Source: Edaphobacter aggregans DSM 19364
GTDB taxonomy: Bacteria; Acidobacteriota; Terriglobia; Terriglobales; Acidobacteriaceae
Reading direction: 5' to 3'
Assembly (NCBI RefSeq): GCF_000745965.1
Contig: NZ_JQKI01000022.1
Location: forward strand, 1 to 64,000
DNA length: 64,000 nt
Shown in pieces: positions 14,143 through 20,882 of the stretch. Each line of letters starts with the position of its first letter. Position 1 is the first letter of the stretch. The notes beneath the pieces are model-generated. The model had not been told where the DNA came from. It saw only the letters and a program-made list of their open reading frames with translations, and made no database searches. The translations under genes were made by a program, and so were the position numbers.

Positions 14143-14360
14143 CACTTGCCACCGCCGCTGGGCAACTGATTGAGCCAATCCTCGAACTTGGACCAATCGT
14201 AGAGAACCGTTCGATGGCCAGCGACGCGGAACTCAGGACCCGCGCCGAGGGTTCTCATTTTGCGCAGCTTCTCCGCCCCAATTCCGTAGCGAACAGCCGT
14301 CTCTGTTGGGGTGCCGCAGCGCTTCGCTGGCAATTCACTCTCATTTTTTTGCTTGGCCAT
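14142..14360 (-). CDS. AlpA-like HTH protein
   Basis: 72 residues, ATG at 14360. The TETAVRYGIGAEKLRKMRTLGAGPEFRVAGHRTVLYDWSKFEDWL segment is a short winged HTH of the AlpA/excisionase type, with the GPEFRVAG/H...Y wing common in phage-island regulators. It is the first gene of the leftward operon and begins about 100 bases from the 10-bp repeats at 14460-14499, a likely operator. In satellites a regulator in this position controls excision and replication. Confidence 0.75.
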   Translation of the reverse strand: MAKQKNESELPAKRCGTPTETAVRYGIGAEKLRKMRTLGAGPEFRVAGHRTVLYDWSKFEDWLNQLPSGGGK

Positions 14361-14459
14361 GCCTTCTCTTCAACCTCTGTAGGCCAACATAGCAAGACGA
14401 CTTCCGCCGAACGCTCTCGTAGCTCGCAGAACGGAGTGAATCGGTCATTGAGGGTTTAT

Positions 14460-14499
14460 CTGGAGTGGTCTGTTGTGATCTGGTGTGATCTGGTGTGAT
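14460..14499 (+). repeat. Four 10-bp direct repeats (CTGGTGTGAT type)
   Basis: Units CTGGAGTGGT, CTGTTGTGAT, CTGGTGTGAT and CTGGTGTGAT follow each other with no spacer. The 10-bp period puts them on one face of the helix, as for iterons or cooperative operator sites. Confidence 0.75.
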
Positions 14500-14524
14500 G
14501 GAGAAAAAAGTTGAAATTTTCTTG

Positions 14525-14533
14525 TTATCCACA
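14525..14533 (+). promoter_or_regulatory. DnaA box (TTATCCACA)
   Basis: A perfect consensus DnaA box, 25 bases after the direct repeats and at the end of an A/T-rich stretch. Confidence 0.6.
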
Positions 14534-14722
14534 GGGGCAAGATGCGCGACCCACATTCTCAAAGACTTGGCAGAGACCCAATCCAAGTAAGTAACCAAAG
14601 CGGTGACAAATAGACGAATCGACCCTGTTCTTCGGCGAGTGTTTCTATGGGGGGACACAAGAAGGGCGCTGCATCTCGATGTGAAATACAGCGCCCCGGG
14701 TGTTTCGATGACGACGACGCGA

Positions 14723-15952
14723 TCAGGCGACGATTGACAGCTTGCGTTTACTCGACGACGGCGGCGGCTGTTTTGCCCACGTGCCGATGACCAGCGAGTC
14801 GAGACGCTCCTGTCTCGCTTTTACCCACGGCGCGTAACTCTTCTCCGTCGTCTTGATCGATGTGTGTCCCAGTAACTTGCTGACCTCTTCTAGTGGTATC
14901 CCCTGATTCAACATCTCCACCGCGAAGGTATCGCGCAACTGATGAGGATGACCCTCTTCCATCCCCGCCGCTCGGAAGACTTGCCGTAGATCGTGCTGCC
15001 AGTTGGTGACGGCAGTCTGCGGCTTGCTCGTCCCCGTATTCCAGAAAATGTACTTTGGGCTGTCGTTCAGCGGCATCGCCGCAATAATCTCCGTCGCCAC
15101 ATCAGGAGGAATCGGTACTGATACGTGCGTGCCGGTCTTCTGTCGATTCGTGACGACACGATGGACCTTGGCTTTGTTGTCCCACTGAAACTCATCTCTC
15201 TCCAGCGTGACAGCATCGCGAATGGCAAGCCCGCTGTGTCGCATCAGTCTCACGAGAGCATGAACTCGGGTCGCCTTAGCGCCGGTGAACTCGTCTGGGA
15301 TGGCTTTGAGCATCCGCGCATATTGCTTCTCCGTCAGAGGCAGAGTCGGCGGTTCATCGACTTTGATCGGCGAGAGTTTCGGCACCCGGTCGATCAATCG
15401 CGATTCATAGCAATAGCGGAGAAAGCCTCTCAGACGTTCCTGCACCTTGGAGCGAGTGGTCGAGGAAGGATAGAGCCGCGACCAGTCCGAACGGAAGTCC
15501 GTCACATCATCCAGCGCAATCTCATGCGGGAAATACTTGGATCGCTTCTCCATGAACTCACGAAATCGGGTCAGTTCACGGTCGTACTTTTTCAGCCCGT
15601 TGGGGTCGAGACCCTGCGAACCCTTGTCGCTGATGAATAGCTCTATCGCTCGCTCAATCGTCTTGCTCGATTGCGTCTCCAGTCGAACCCCATCTATCGG
15701 GCGTGCCGTCGGGTTGGCTGCGTCGTTGGCGACCTTATACTGTGCCTCGATCTCGCGTCGCCTCTCTTCAGCAATGGACCACGTGCGAGTCTTCGCGGCT
15801 TGGCGATGTAATTTCCCGTCGGCGTACCACCGCAGGTGTTTCGGGCAGCGGCAACTCTTGTAGAACTCGTCCTTAGCACGCGGACAGTCTTTGCGATGAC
15901 GAACGCAGATTGTGATGGTGGGAATGGTCGAGATGCGAACGGTAGAGGTCAT
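14723..15952 (-). CDS. Tyrosine recombinase/integrase of the satellite
   Basis: 409 residues, ATG at 15952. The N-terminal 50 residues carry CVRHRKDCPRAKDEFYKSCRCPKHLRW, a Cys/His-rich zinc-binding-like segment common in integrases of Acidobacteria. A core-binding domain spans about 110-205. The catalytic domain shows R in MRHSGLAIRDAVTL, HxxR in HPHQLRDTFA, H in LLGHTSIKTT and the nucleophile Tyr in TEKSYAPW. It lies beside the intact tRNA-Cys and is transcribed away from it, the usual place of an integrase in a tRNA-integrated element. Confidence 0.93.
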   Translation of the reverse strand: MTSTVRISTIPTITICVRHRKDCPRAKDEFYKSCRCPKHLRWYADGKLHRQAAKTRTWSIAEERRREIEAQYKVANDAANPTARPIDGVRLETQSSKTIERAIELFISDKGSQGLDPNGLKKYDRELTRFREFMEKRSKYFPHEIALDDVTDFRSDWSRLYPSSTTRSKVQERLRGFLRYCYESRLIDRVPKLSPIKVDEPPTLPLTEKQYARMLKAIPDEFTGAKATRVHALVRLMRHSGLAIRDAVTLERDEFQWDNKAKVHRVVTNRQKTGTHVSVPIPPDVATEIIAAMPLNDSPKYIFWNTGTSKPQTAVTNWQHDLRQVFRAAGMEEGHPHQLRDTFAVEMLNQGIPLEEVSKLLGHTSIKTTEKSYAPWVKARQERLDSLVIGTWAKQPPPSSSKRKLSIVA

Positions 15953-16001
15953 GTGAGCTAGTCTCTTTCAGTCGATCAGGGATGAAACGACGTCGCGAGA
16001 C

Positions 16002-16021
16002 TATCACAAAACTTTCACAAA
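16002..16021 (+). repeat. Integrase arm-type site, right
   Basis: Same double-unit repeat as 6042-6061 (one mismatch), 45 bases from the right attachment core and 50 bases upstream of the integrase start. Confidence 0.65.
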
Positions 16022-16066
16022 TCCGGTAATCACTTTACTAACTTATTGATTCTAAAAAGGTAAAAC

Positions 16067-16090
16067 TTGGAGGCGCGGGTCGGGATCGAA
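16067..16090 (-). repeat. Attachment site, right copy (within tRNA-Cys)
   Basis: 24 bases identical to 5936-5959. It covers the T-loop, T-stem, acceptor stem 3' strand and CCA of the tRNA-Cys gene, which stays functional. Confidence 0.88.
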
Positions 16091-16142
16091 CCGACGCATA
16101 AAGGTTTTGCAGACCTCTCCCTTACCACTTGGGTACCGCGCC
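16068..16142 (-). tRNA. tRNA-Cys (GCA)
   Basis: 75 bases including an encoded CCA. The 7-bp acceptor stem GGCGCGG/CCGCGCC, the anticodon arm AGGT-CTGCAAA-ACCT with anticodon GCA, the TTCGATC T-loop and the U discriminator base (a tRNA-Cys identity element) are all present. It is the integration target of the satellite and probably of a second element further left. Confidence 0.95.
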
Positions 16143-16208
16143 TCTGTGGGCTTCCTCTGTCAGCCCTGCAAATTGTTGTGTGAAGTGTACCGCAGGCAGG
16201 GGATGATT

Positions 16209-16283
16209 TGGAGCGGGAGACCGGGGTCGAACCGGCGACATCTTCCTTGGCAAGGAAGCACTCTACCACTGAGCTACTCCCGC
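16209..16283 (-). tRNA. tRNA-Gly (GCC)
   Basis: 75 bases with encoded CCA. The acceptor stem is GCGGGAG/CTCCCGC, the anticodon arm CTTCC-TTGCCAA-GGAAG with anticodon GCC, and the T-arm CCGGTTCGACCCCGG. It lies 66 bases upstream of tRNA-Cys and shares its promoter. Confidence 0.95.
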
Positions 16284-16296
16284 TCTCACAGGTTCA

Positions 16297-16325
16297 AGTA
16301 TAACGGCCGACTCACTTGCGGTCAA
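16297..16325 (-). promoter_or_regulatory. Promoter of tRNA-Gly/tRNA-Cys
   Basis: On the minus strand TTGACC (16320-16325) and TATACT (16297-16302) are exactly 17 bases apart, and the tRNA-Gly 5' end follows 14 bases later. Close to the sigma-70 consensus. Confidence 0.65.
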
Positions 16326-16375
16326 ACATTTGGAAGCCGTCCAACGATCAGAAGATCCATGGCTTCGGGAGGAAT

Positions 16376-18325
16376 CTAGTTGCCCGACAGCCGCTGGTTG
16401 AATGCGATGCGCGGGCCAGCGACGGTGCTTGAGCGATGGCGAACGAGGTGCGGTGTGATCAGGAGAACGAGCTCGCTGGTGTCGTTCTCCGTGATCTTGT
16501 CGGCGGTTGCGGTCTGAAAGCCGGGAAGCTCGCCAAGGCCCGGATACCCGCTGACTGCGGCCGACTCAGACCGGGTTAGCGAGCTGGCAAGCAGAGCAGT
16601 CTCACCGTCAGAGACGGTCACTTCGGAGACGTACTGCCGGTTTGCGAGCACGGGGATGTTGTTGAGCACGGCGCCGGCTAGAGCCTCGATTTTGAGGTCG
16701 AGTTTCATGCTGATGAGACCCGACTTCTGGACAGTCGGCGTGGCCTTAAGCGTAAGGCCGAGGTCCTCATACTGGATCTGCGGGATGGTGACGCTGGTCG
16801 CCTGGTTGACCAGGCTGGAGGCGCTGACGCCGTTGATCGTGACTCCCGCAAGGGCAGCGCCCGATCCGGCTAGTCCGCTTGTGTATGTGGACGTGGTGAT
16901 CGGATAACGGGTGCCGGACCGGAAGTTGCCCGTCTGGCGATCGCCGACGCGCAGCTGGATGCTATCGAGCGCGCGCGTATCGCTGGAGTTCATGGCGAAG
17001 TTGAAGGTCGAGGAGCCGTTCGTCGTGATGCCAGTCTGGGTAAGACCGCCGCCAAAGAAGCCGATGGTATTGCTCAGCAGACTGCTCTGAGCCGCCCCGG
17101 AGGAGATGAGCGCGAGCGCGATCTCGATATCGCTGGCGTTGGCGGGGATGAGTCCCCCTGCGATGGCCTGATCGACGAGCGACTGGTTGGACTGAACCAA
17201 ATTGCGGGCTTCGGACTCCACGTTATAGAAGCCAATCTGCTGCGGAAGCTGAGCTCCGATGTTGCGCTGCCGCGTGCGATCGACGGCATAGATGTTGATG
17301 TCGAGCAGGACCTCGGCGCCGCCGTCGATCAGGTCGGCCAGCGTGAGATTGATAGCGGAGAGCGTATCCTCCGGCGCGCGCAGCACCAGATTTCCAGCGT
17401 TGTTCTGTACGGTTACCTGCTTGACGTCGAAGACGCTCTGAACGACCGCCCCCAACTCCTTCATCTGTTCTGGAGTGGAGCCGGGCACGTAGATTGTCTC
17501 TTCCAGCTGGCGCTCGAATCTCTGACGGTTCTCGGATGTGTCGTCCGCGACCAAGACACTGTGCGGGTCAAGCGGGGCGGCGATGACGTGTGCCATCTCG
17601 AAGAGAATCTCCGAGGCCTTTGCGTAGGAGACGTTGTCCACATCGAAGCGCAGGTTCTGGCGCTTGATCGAGTCATCGAAGACGGCGCGAATACCGTAGC
17701 GCAATAGCACCTGGCGAATGGTCTCCCGGGTATCGCCGCGAATCTCAAAGGTCTGCGTGCCGGCAGTGGGCAGCAGCGTGATGGGGCCTGCGATGGCCGG
17801 AGGCTGTTGTATCCAGGGAGTCGATGATGGGTCGATGGTCGCCTGGACCTCAGGATGAAAGGCCGCCGATAACGCCGCCGGATCGTCATGCTGTGTGACG
17901 ATGACATTCTCGGGGTCGAGTTTGCGTGCTTCGGCGAGGAGCGATTGCGCCTTCTCTCTCTGGCCGAGCAGGCGAGCCTTCCCGGCCTGCTGGACCAACT
18001 CGGTAACGCGATGCGAGCGAGCGAGAGCCGTCGCCTGGAGATAATCCGGGTTGCTGGGATTGAGGGCGGCCGCCTTTGCAAACTGCGCCTCAGCACCTGT
18101 TAGATCGCCGCGATCGAGCAGTCGCGCTCCGGCGATATAAGCGTCCTCGGCCTCGTGAATCTGCCGGGTAGTGGGTTTAGGCGGGACCGCCGCTTTGGTC
18201 GCAGGAGAGGCAGCGGCCGGGGCTGGTAACTCCTGCGCTATGGCAGGGAGGCTGACAGAAACTGCGATGGCGAACGCAGTGACGCTTGACGAAAAGAGCT
18301 TGCGGAGTGGGGAAGAGGGCGCCAT
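16376..18325 (-). CDS. TPR-secretin (type II/III secretin-like outer-membrane protein)
   Basis: 649 residues. Signal peptide at 1-30 (VTAFAIAVSVSLPAIAQ). A Pro/Ala linker follows, then two TPR-like helices (about 52-130, DRGDLTGAEAQFAKAAALNPSNPDYLQAT). A secretin N0/N1 region follows (TFEIRGDTRETIRQVLLRYGIRAVFD; about 280-335, QVTVQNNAGNLVLRAPEDTLSAI). The C-terminal secretin barrel ends in the hallmark NDTSELVLLITPHLVRHR. Secretins form gated outer-membrane rings for type II/III secretion or type IV pili. No other secretion gene is adjacent, so it is an orphan copy; the Fis-type gene 18355-18657 sits 30 bases upstream and is probably co-transcribed. Confidence 0.85.
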   Translation of the reverse strand: MAPSSPLRKLFSSSVTAFAIAVSVSLPAIAQELPAPAAASPATKAAVPPKPTTRQIHEAEDAYIAGARLLDRGDLTGAEAQFAKAAALNPSNPDYLQATALARSHRVTELVQQAGKARLLGQREKAQSLLAEARKLDPENVIVTQHDDPAALSAAFHPEVQATIDPSSTPWIQQPPAIAGPITLLPTAGTQTFEIRGDTRETIRQVLLRYGIRAVFDDSIKRQNLRFDVDNVSYAKASEILFEMAHVIAAPLDPHSVLVADDTSENRQRFERQLEETIYVPGSTPEQMKELGAVVQSVFDVKQVTVQNNAGNLVLRAPEDTLSAINLTLADLIDGGAEVLLDINIYAVDRTRQRNIGAQLPQQIGFYNVESEARNLVQSNQSLVDQAIAGGLIPANASDIEIALALISSGAAQSSLLSNTIGFFGGGLTQTGITTNGSSTFNFAMNSSDTRALDSIQLRVGDRQTGNFRSGTRYPITTSTYTSGLAGSGAALAGVTINGVSASSLVNQATSVTIPQIQYEDLGLTLKATPTVQKSGLISMKLDLKIEALAGAVLNNIPVLANRQYVSEVTVSDGETALLASSLTRSESAAVSGYPGLGELPGFQTATADKITENDTSELVLLITPHLVRHRSSTVAGPRIAFNQRLSGN

Positions 18326-18354
18326 GCTTGCCGGTTGTTGGACGGTTGTGCCCG

Positions 18355-18657
18355 CTAGCGGGCACCAGTAATGCCGCGATTCATTCCCTGGGCAATGCTC
18401 TGCACGCGCGGCCGCTCGCTGGCTGGCGGACGGCGCATGCCGTTGCGGATCTGCGTCGTGTCCATGTCGAGCTCGGCCAGAGTGCGGCTCAGGGTGTTGC
18501 GGTGCATGCCGAGTTCATCGGCGGCCTTGCACTGGTTGCCTTTGTGGTTGGCGAGGACCTCGAGGATATAGCGGCGCTTGAACTGCCGAACGGCATCGGT
18601 GTAAGAGATTCCGGCACTGTGCATCTGAATGACAAGGCTGTCCAATTCGCGCTTCAA
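18355..18657 (-). CDS. Fis-type HTH DNA-binding protein
   Basis: 100 residues from TTG 18657, chosen because GAGGAGT lies seven bases upstream; a GTG at 18693 gives 12 more residues but has no usable ribosome binding site. A helical N-terminus (LDSLVIQMHSAGISYTDAVRQF) is followed by the Fis HTH YILEVLANHKGNQCKAADELGMHRNTLSRTLAEL, as in the C-terminal DNA-binding domain of sigma-54 activators. There is no AAA+ or receiver domain, so it is a stand-alone Fis-like factor. The basic C-terminus (RNGMRRPPASERPR) is probably disordered. It may regulate the adjacent secretin gene. Confidence 0.8.
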   Translation of the reverse strand: MKRELDSLVIQMHSAGISYTDAVRQFKRRYILEVLANHKGNQCKAADELGMHRNTLSRTLAELDMDTTQIRNGMRRPPASERPRVQSIAQGMNRGITGAR

Positions 18658-18708
18658 GGGTGTACTCCTCGCTGGTCGTCTTCGGTGCGACACTTCCTCA
18701 TTGTGACC

Positions 18709-19245
18709 CTAGCTGTGCGGTTTGATCCAATCGGGTGCGTTGTGCTTGAGCTGTGTTGCGCCGTCCAGGATGAGCTGCTCGAGGTCGTGAGGTACAACGA
18801 AGGATACCGCATGTGCCCCGGCAAGGAAATAGGGAGTGAGGCGGGAATTTTTGAGCCAGTCGGTGGTGGGAAGGAAAGCAGTTACGGCCATCAGAATAAC
18901 AACGCAGGCCAGCCAGCCTCTTGCTAGGCCAAAGGCGGCTCCGCCTAGCCGGTCGAAAAAGCCGAGACCGATGGCGTGGGCCGCTGAGTGCGTCATCCGT
19001 CCCAGAATGGCGGCGAGAACCATGACGCCGATCGCGATCAGCAGAAAGGCAACAGCGTTGGCCACAGCTGGATTGGTGATGAAGCGGGACAGCGGAGAGG
19101 CAACAAGAGGATAGTTCCAGGCGGCAAGCAGGACGCCCGCGGCCAACCCTGCAAGGGAGAACAGTTCGAGCAGCAGGCCACGGAAGAGAGCCTGGACGGT
19201 AGAGAATACCAGCACCGCGACCAGCAGGCCGTCAAAGAGATTCAT
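18709..19245 (-). CDS. CvpA-family membrane protein
   Basis: 178 residues with about four membrane segments. The N-terminus MNLFDGLLVAVLVFSTVQALFRGLLLELFSLAGLAAGVLLA matches CvpA (colicin V production) proteins, including the RG-x(4)-ELFSL signature. The C-terminus is cytoplasmic or periplasmic and short. The start overlaps the purC stop by 4 bases (ATGA). E. coli cvpA also neighbours purine genes (purF), which fits the context here. Role: envelope homeostasis; the exact activity is not established. Confidence 0.82.
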   Translation of the reverse strand: MNLFDGLLVAVLVFSTVQALFRGLLLELFSLAGLAAGVLLAAWNYPLVASPLSRFITNPAVANAVAFLLIAIGVMVLAAILGRMTHSAAHAIGLGFFDRLGGAAFGLARGWLACVVILMAVTAFLPTTDWLKNSRLTPYFLAGAHAVSFVVPHDLEQLILDGATQLKHNAPDWIKPHS

Positions 19246-20141
19246 AACGTCGTGCGGCCGGTGATGAGCCGGAAGGCCTCAAGGTACTTCTCGTGGGTGC
19301 GCTCGACCACCTCCGGAGGCAGGCCGGGCGCGGGCGCCTGCTTGTTCCACCGAATGGACTCCAGGTAGTCGCGGACGTACTGCTTGTCGAACGAGGGCTG
19401 CGGGCCGCCGGGAGCGTAGGCGTTCGCGGGCCAGTAGCGGGAGGAGTCCGGAGTAAGGACCTCGTCGGCGAGCACGATCTCTCCATCGATCAGGCCGAAT
19501 TCAAACTTCGTATCGGCGAGGACGAGGCCACGGTTCTCGGCGTGGCGCGAGGCCTTGTCGAAGATCTCAAGCGTCAGGCGACGCAGCTCATTCGCATGGT
19601 CGGCTCCCACGGCGGAGACCACATCGTCAAATGAGATGTTCTCGTCATGGCCGCCGGTGTGGATCTTGGCGGCCGGCGTGAAGATGGGCTCAGGCAGACG
19701 GTCGGACTCGCGTAGGCCCGCCGGCAGCCGTATGCCGCAGATTGAGCCGTTGGCCTGGTAGTCCTTCCAGCCCGAGCCTGAGATGTAGGCGCGGACCACG
19801 CATTCGACCGGTAACATCTGCGCTCGGCGAACGATCATGCTGCGCCCGGCAAGCTGGTCGCGGTAGGGCTCCAGCACGGGCGGAAACTGCGCAGCATCAG
19901 CAGTCAGAACATGGTTCTTCACCGTGTCATTGAGGACGTCAAACCAGAATAGGGAGAGCTGCGTGAGGATGCGACCCTTGTCGGGGATTCCGGTCGCCAA
20001 GACGTGGTCGAAGGCCGAGATGCGATCGGTGGCGACGAAGAGAAGCTCGCGGTCGCCGATCGAGTAGATATCGCGGACTTTGCCCCGCGTGGTGAGAGGA
20101 AGCGAACCAAGATCGGTGTTAACAAGTGCTGTTGCCATCAC
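19242..20141 (-). CDS. purC: Phosphoribosylaminoimidazole-succinocarboxamide synthase
   Basis: 299 residues, the long form common outside enterics. It converts CAIR, aspartate and ATP to SAICAR in de novo purine synthesis, in the cytoplasm. The sequence has the start LPLTTRGKVRDIYSIGDRELLFVATDRISAFDHVL, which includes the GKVRD and DRISAFD nucleotide-site motifs. Next come PVECVVRAYISGSGWKDY and LVLADTKFEFGL, and then DEVLTPDSSRYWP. The second Met of the start MMATALV is equally possible. cvpA follows with a 4-base overlap. Confidence 0.95.
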   Translation of the reverse strand: MMATALVNTDLGSLPLTTRGKVRDIYSIGDRELLFVATDRISAFDHVLATGIPDKGRILTQLSLFWFDVLNDTVKNHVLTADAAQFPPVLEPYRDQLAGRSMIVRRAQMLPVECVVRAYISGSGWKDYQANGSICGIRLPAGLRESDRLPEPIFTPAAKIHTGGHDENISFDDVVSAVGADHANELRRLTLEIFDKASRHAENRGLVLADTKFEFGLIDGEIVLADEVLTPDSSRYWPANAYAPGGPQPSFDKQYVRDYLESIRWNKQAPAPGLPPEVVERTHEKYLEAFRLITGRTTL

Positions 20142-20175
20142 AATGACGGTACCATTTTGTCTGGGATTTGATGAA

Positions 20176-20802
20176 CTAAGGAAGCGGGAGTGTGTAGTCG
20201 ATATCCTGCTGGCCGCGGCGGGCGGGGCAGCGGAAGTGGACGACCTTGCGGGCGGGATCGGCTACGGCAGAAGAGGCGGCCGCGTCGCACTGGTCGTCGC
20301 CGAAGGAGGCGCGCTGAACGAGGTGTCGAACGAAGGGTGCGAAAGGAGGACGGTAGAAGACGATCAGGTCCATGCCGGAGTTGCCGAGGCCGTCCAGGTC
20401 CCAAGGACTCTTTTCGCAGATGTAGGGGCCTCCGATGGAGGAGATATCGGCGGGGGACCAGTAGAAGATTCGCGTCAGAGGAGTCAACAGGGTCGATCCG
20501 AAGATCGGCAGCATAAGAATCAGCGCGCTCAGCGCGGTGAGCCACTGCGGACGCATCAGGCTGAACCGGATAAGAAGGATCTCGTACCCAGCGACGGCGG
20601 TCCAGCAGAGCAGGTCATTGAAGTAGGTAGAGGTCGTGCTCCACGAGGAGACGAGAAAAAGGAAGCGAAGCAGAACCATAGCGAAAGCAAGGCCGAGCAC
20701 AAACCTTCGCAGCCACGACGGTATCCGCCACCAAAACACGCGGAGCACCAAGGCCGCTCCTGTAAGCAGGCCTAGCAAGGCGAGGGTCAGGGGAAAATGC
20801 AT
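20176..20802 (-). CDS. Membrane hypothetical protein
   Basis: 208 residues with five hydrophobic segments in the first 115 residues (LTLALLGLLTGAALVLRVFWW, FVLGLAFAMVLLRFLFLV, LLCWTAVAGYEILLI and others). A soluble C-terminal part follows, with Cys and basic residues (CDAAASSAVADPARKVVHFRCPARR). No domain is recognised. It lies between purC and smc on the same strand. Confidence 0.6.
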   Translation of the reverse strand: MHFPLTLALLGLLTGAALVLRVFWWRIPSWLRRFVLGLAFAMVLLRFLFLVSSWSTTSTYFNDLLCWTAVAGYEILLIRFSLMRPQWLTALSALILMLPIFGSTLLTPLTRIFYWSPADISSIGGPYICEKSPWDLDGLGNSGMDLIVFYRPPFAPFVRHLVQRASFGDDQCDAAASSAVADPARKVVHFRCPARRGQQDIDYTLPLP

Positions 20803-20846
20803 GCGCTCTAGGTAGCTTACCGGGGATTTCGCGCGCGGTGAACAGG

Positions 20847-20871
20847 GGGAGCAACGTGAACCGTTGCTCCC
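20847..20871 (-). terminator. Hairpin downstream of smc
   Basis: GGGAGCAACG pairs perfectly with CGTTGCTCCC around TGAAC. It lies 12 bases after the smc stop. A U-tract is not obvious on the smc strand, so it may act as a 3' stabiliser rather than an intrinsic terminator. Confidence 0.5.
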
Positions 20872-20882
20872 GTTGGGTTTGG

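Larger units (their letters stand above)
14361..14722. other. Control/origin-like gap between integrase and HTH operon
   Basis: 362 bases without a gene. It holds four phased 10-bp direct repeats (14460-14499), an A/T-rich stretch (14501-14527) and a perfect DnaA box (14525-14533), in that order. The arrangement resembles a small iteron-type origin as well as an operator region for the HTH operon. Confidence 0.6.
5936..16090. mobile_element. tRNA-Cys-integrated capsid-encoding satellite-like element, 10.1 kb
   Basis: Bounded by 24-bp direct repeats derived from tRNA-Cys, with matching integrase arm-type repeats just inside each end (6042-6061, 16002-16021). The minus-strand genes run integrase, two small HTH proteins, primase-polymerase, Spo11-like protein, duplicated-domain protein, coiled-coil protein, HK97 major capsid and prohead protease. 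Two cargo-like genes lie near the left end. No portal, terminase, head-tail connector, tail, lysis or holin gene is present. Size and content resemble the M. tuberculosis phiRv1/phiRv2 type elements and capsid-forming PICIs. A decayed prophage is the main alternative. Confidence 0.8.
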
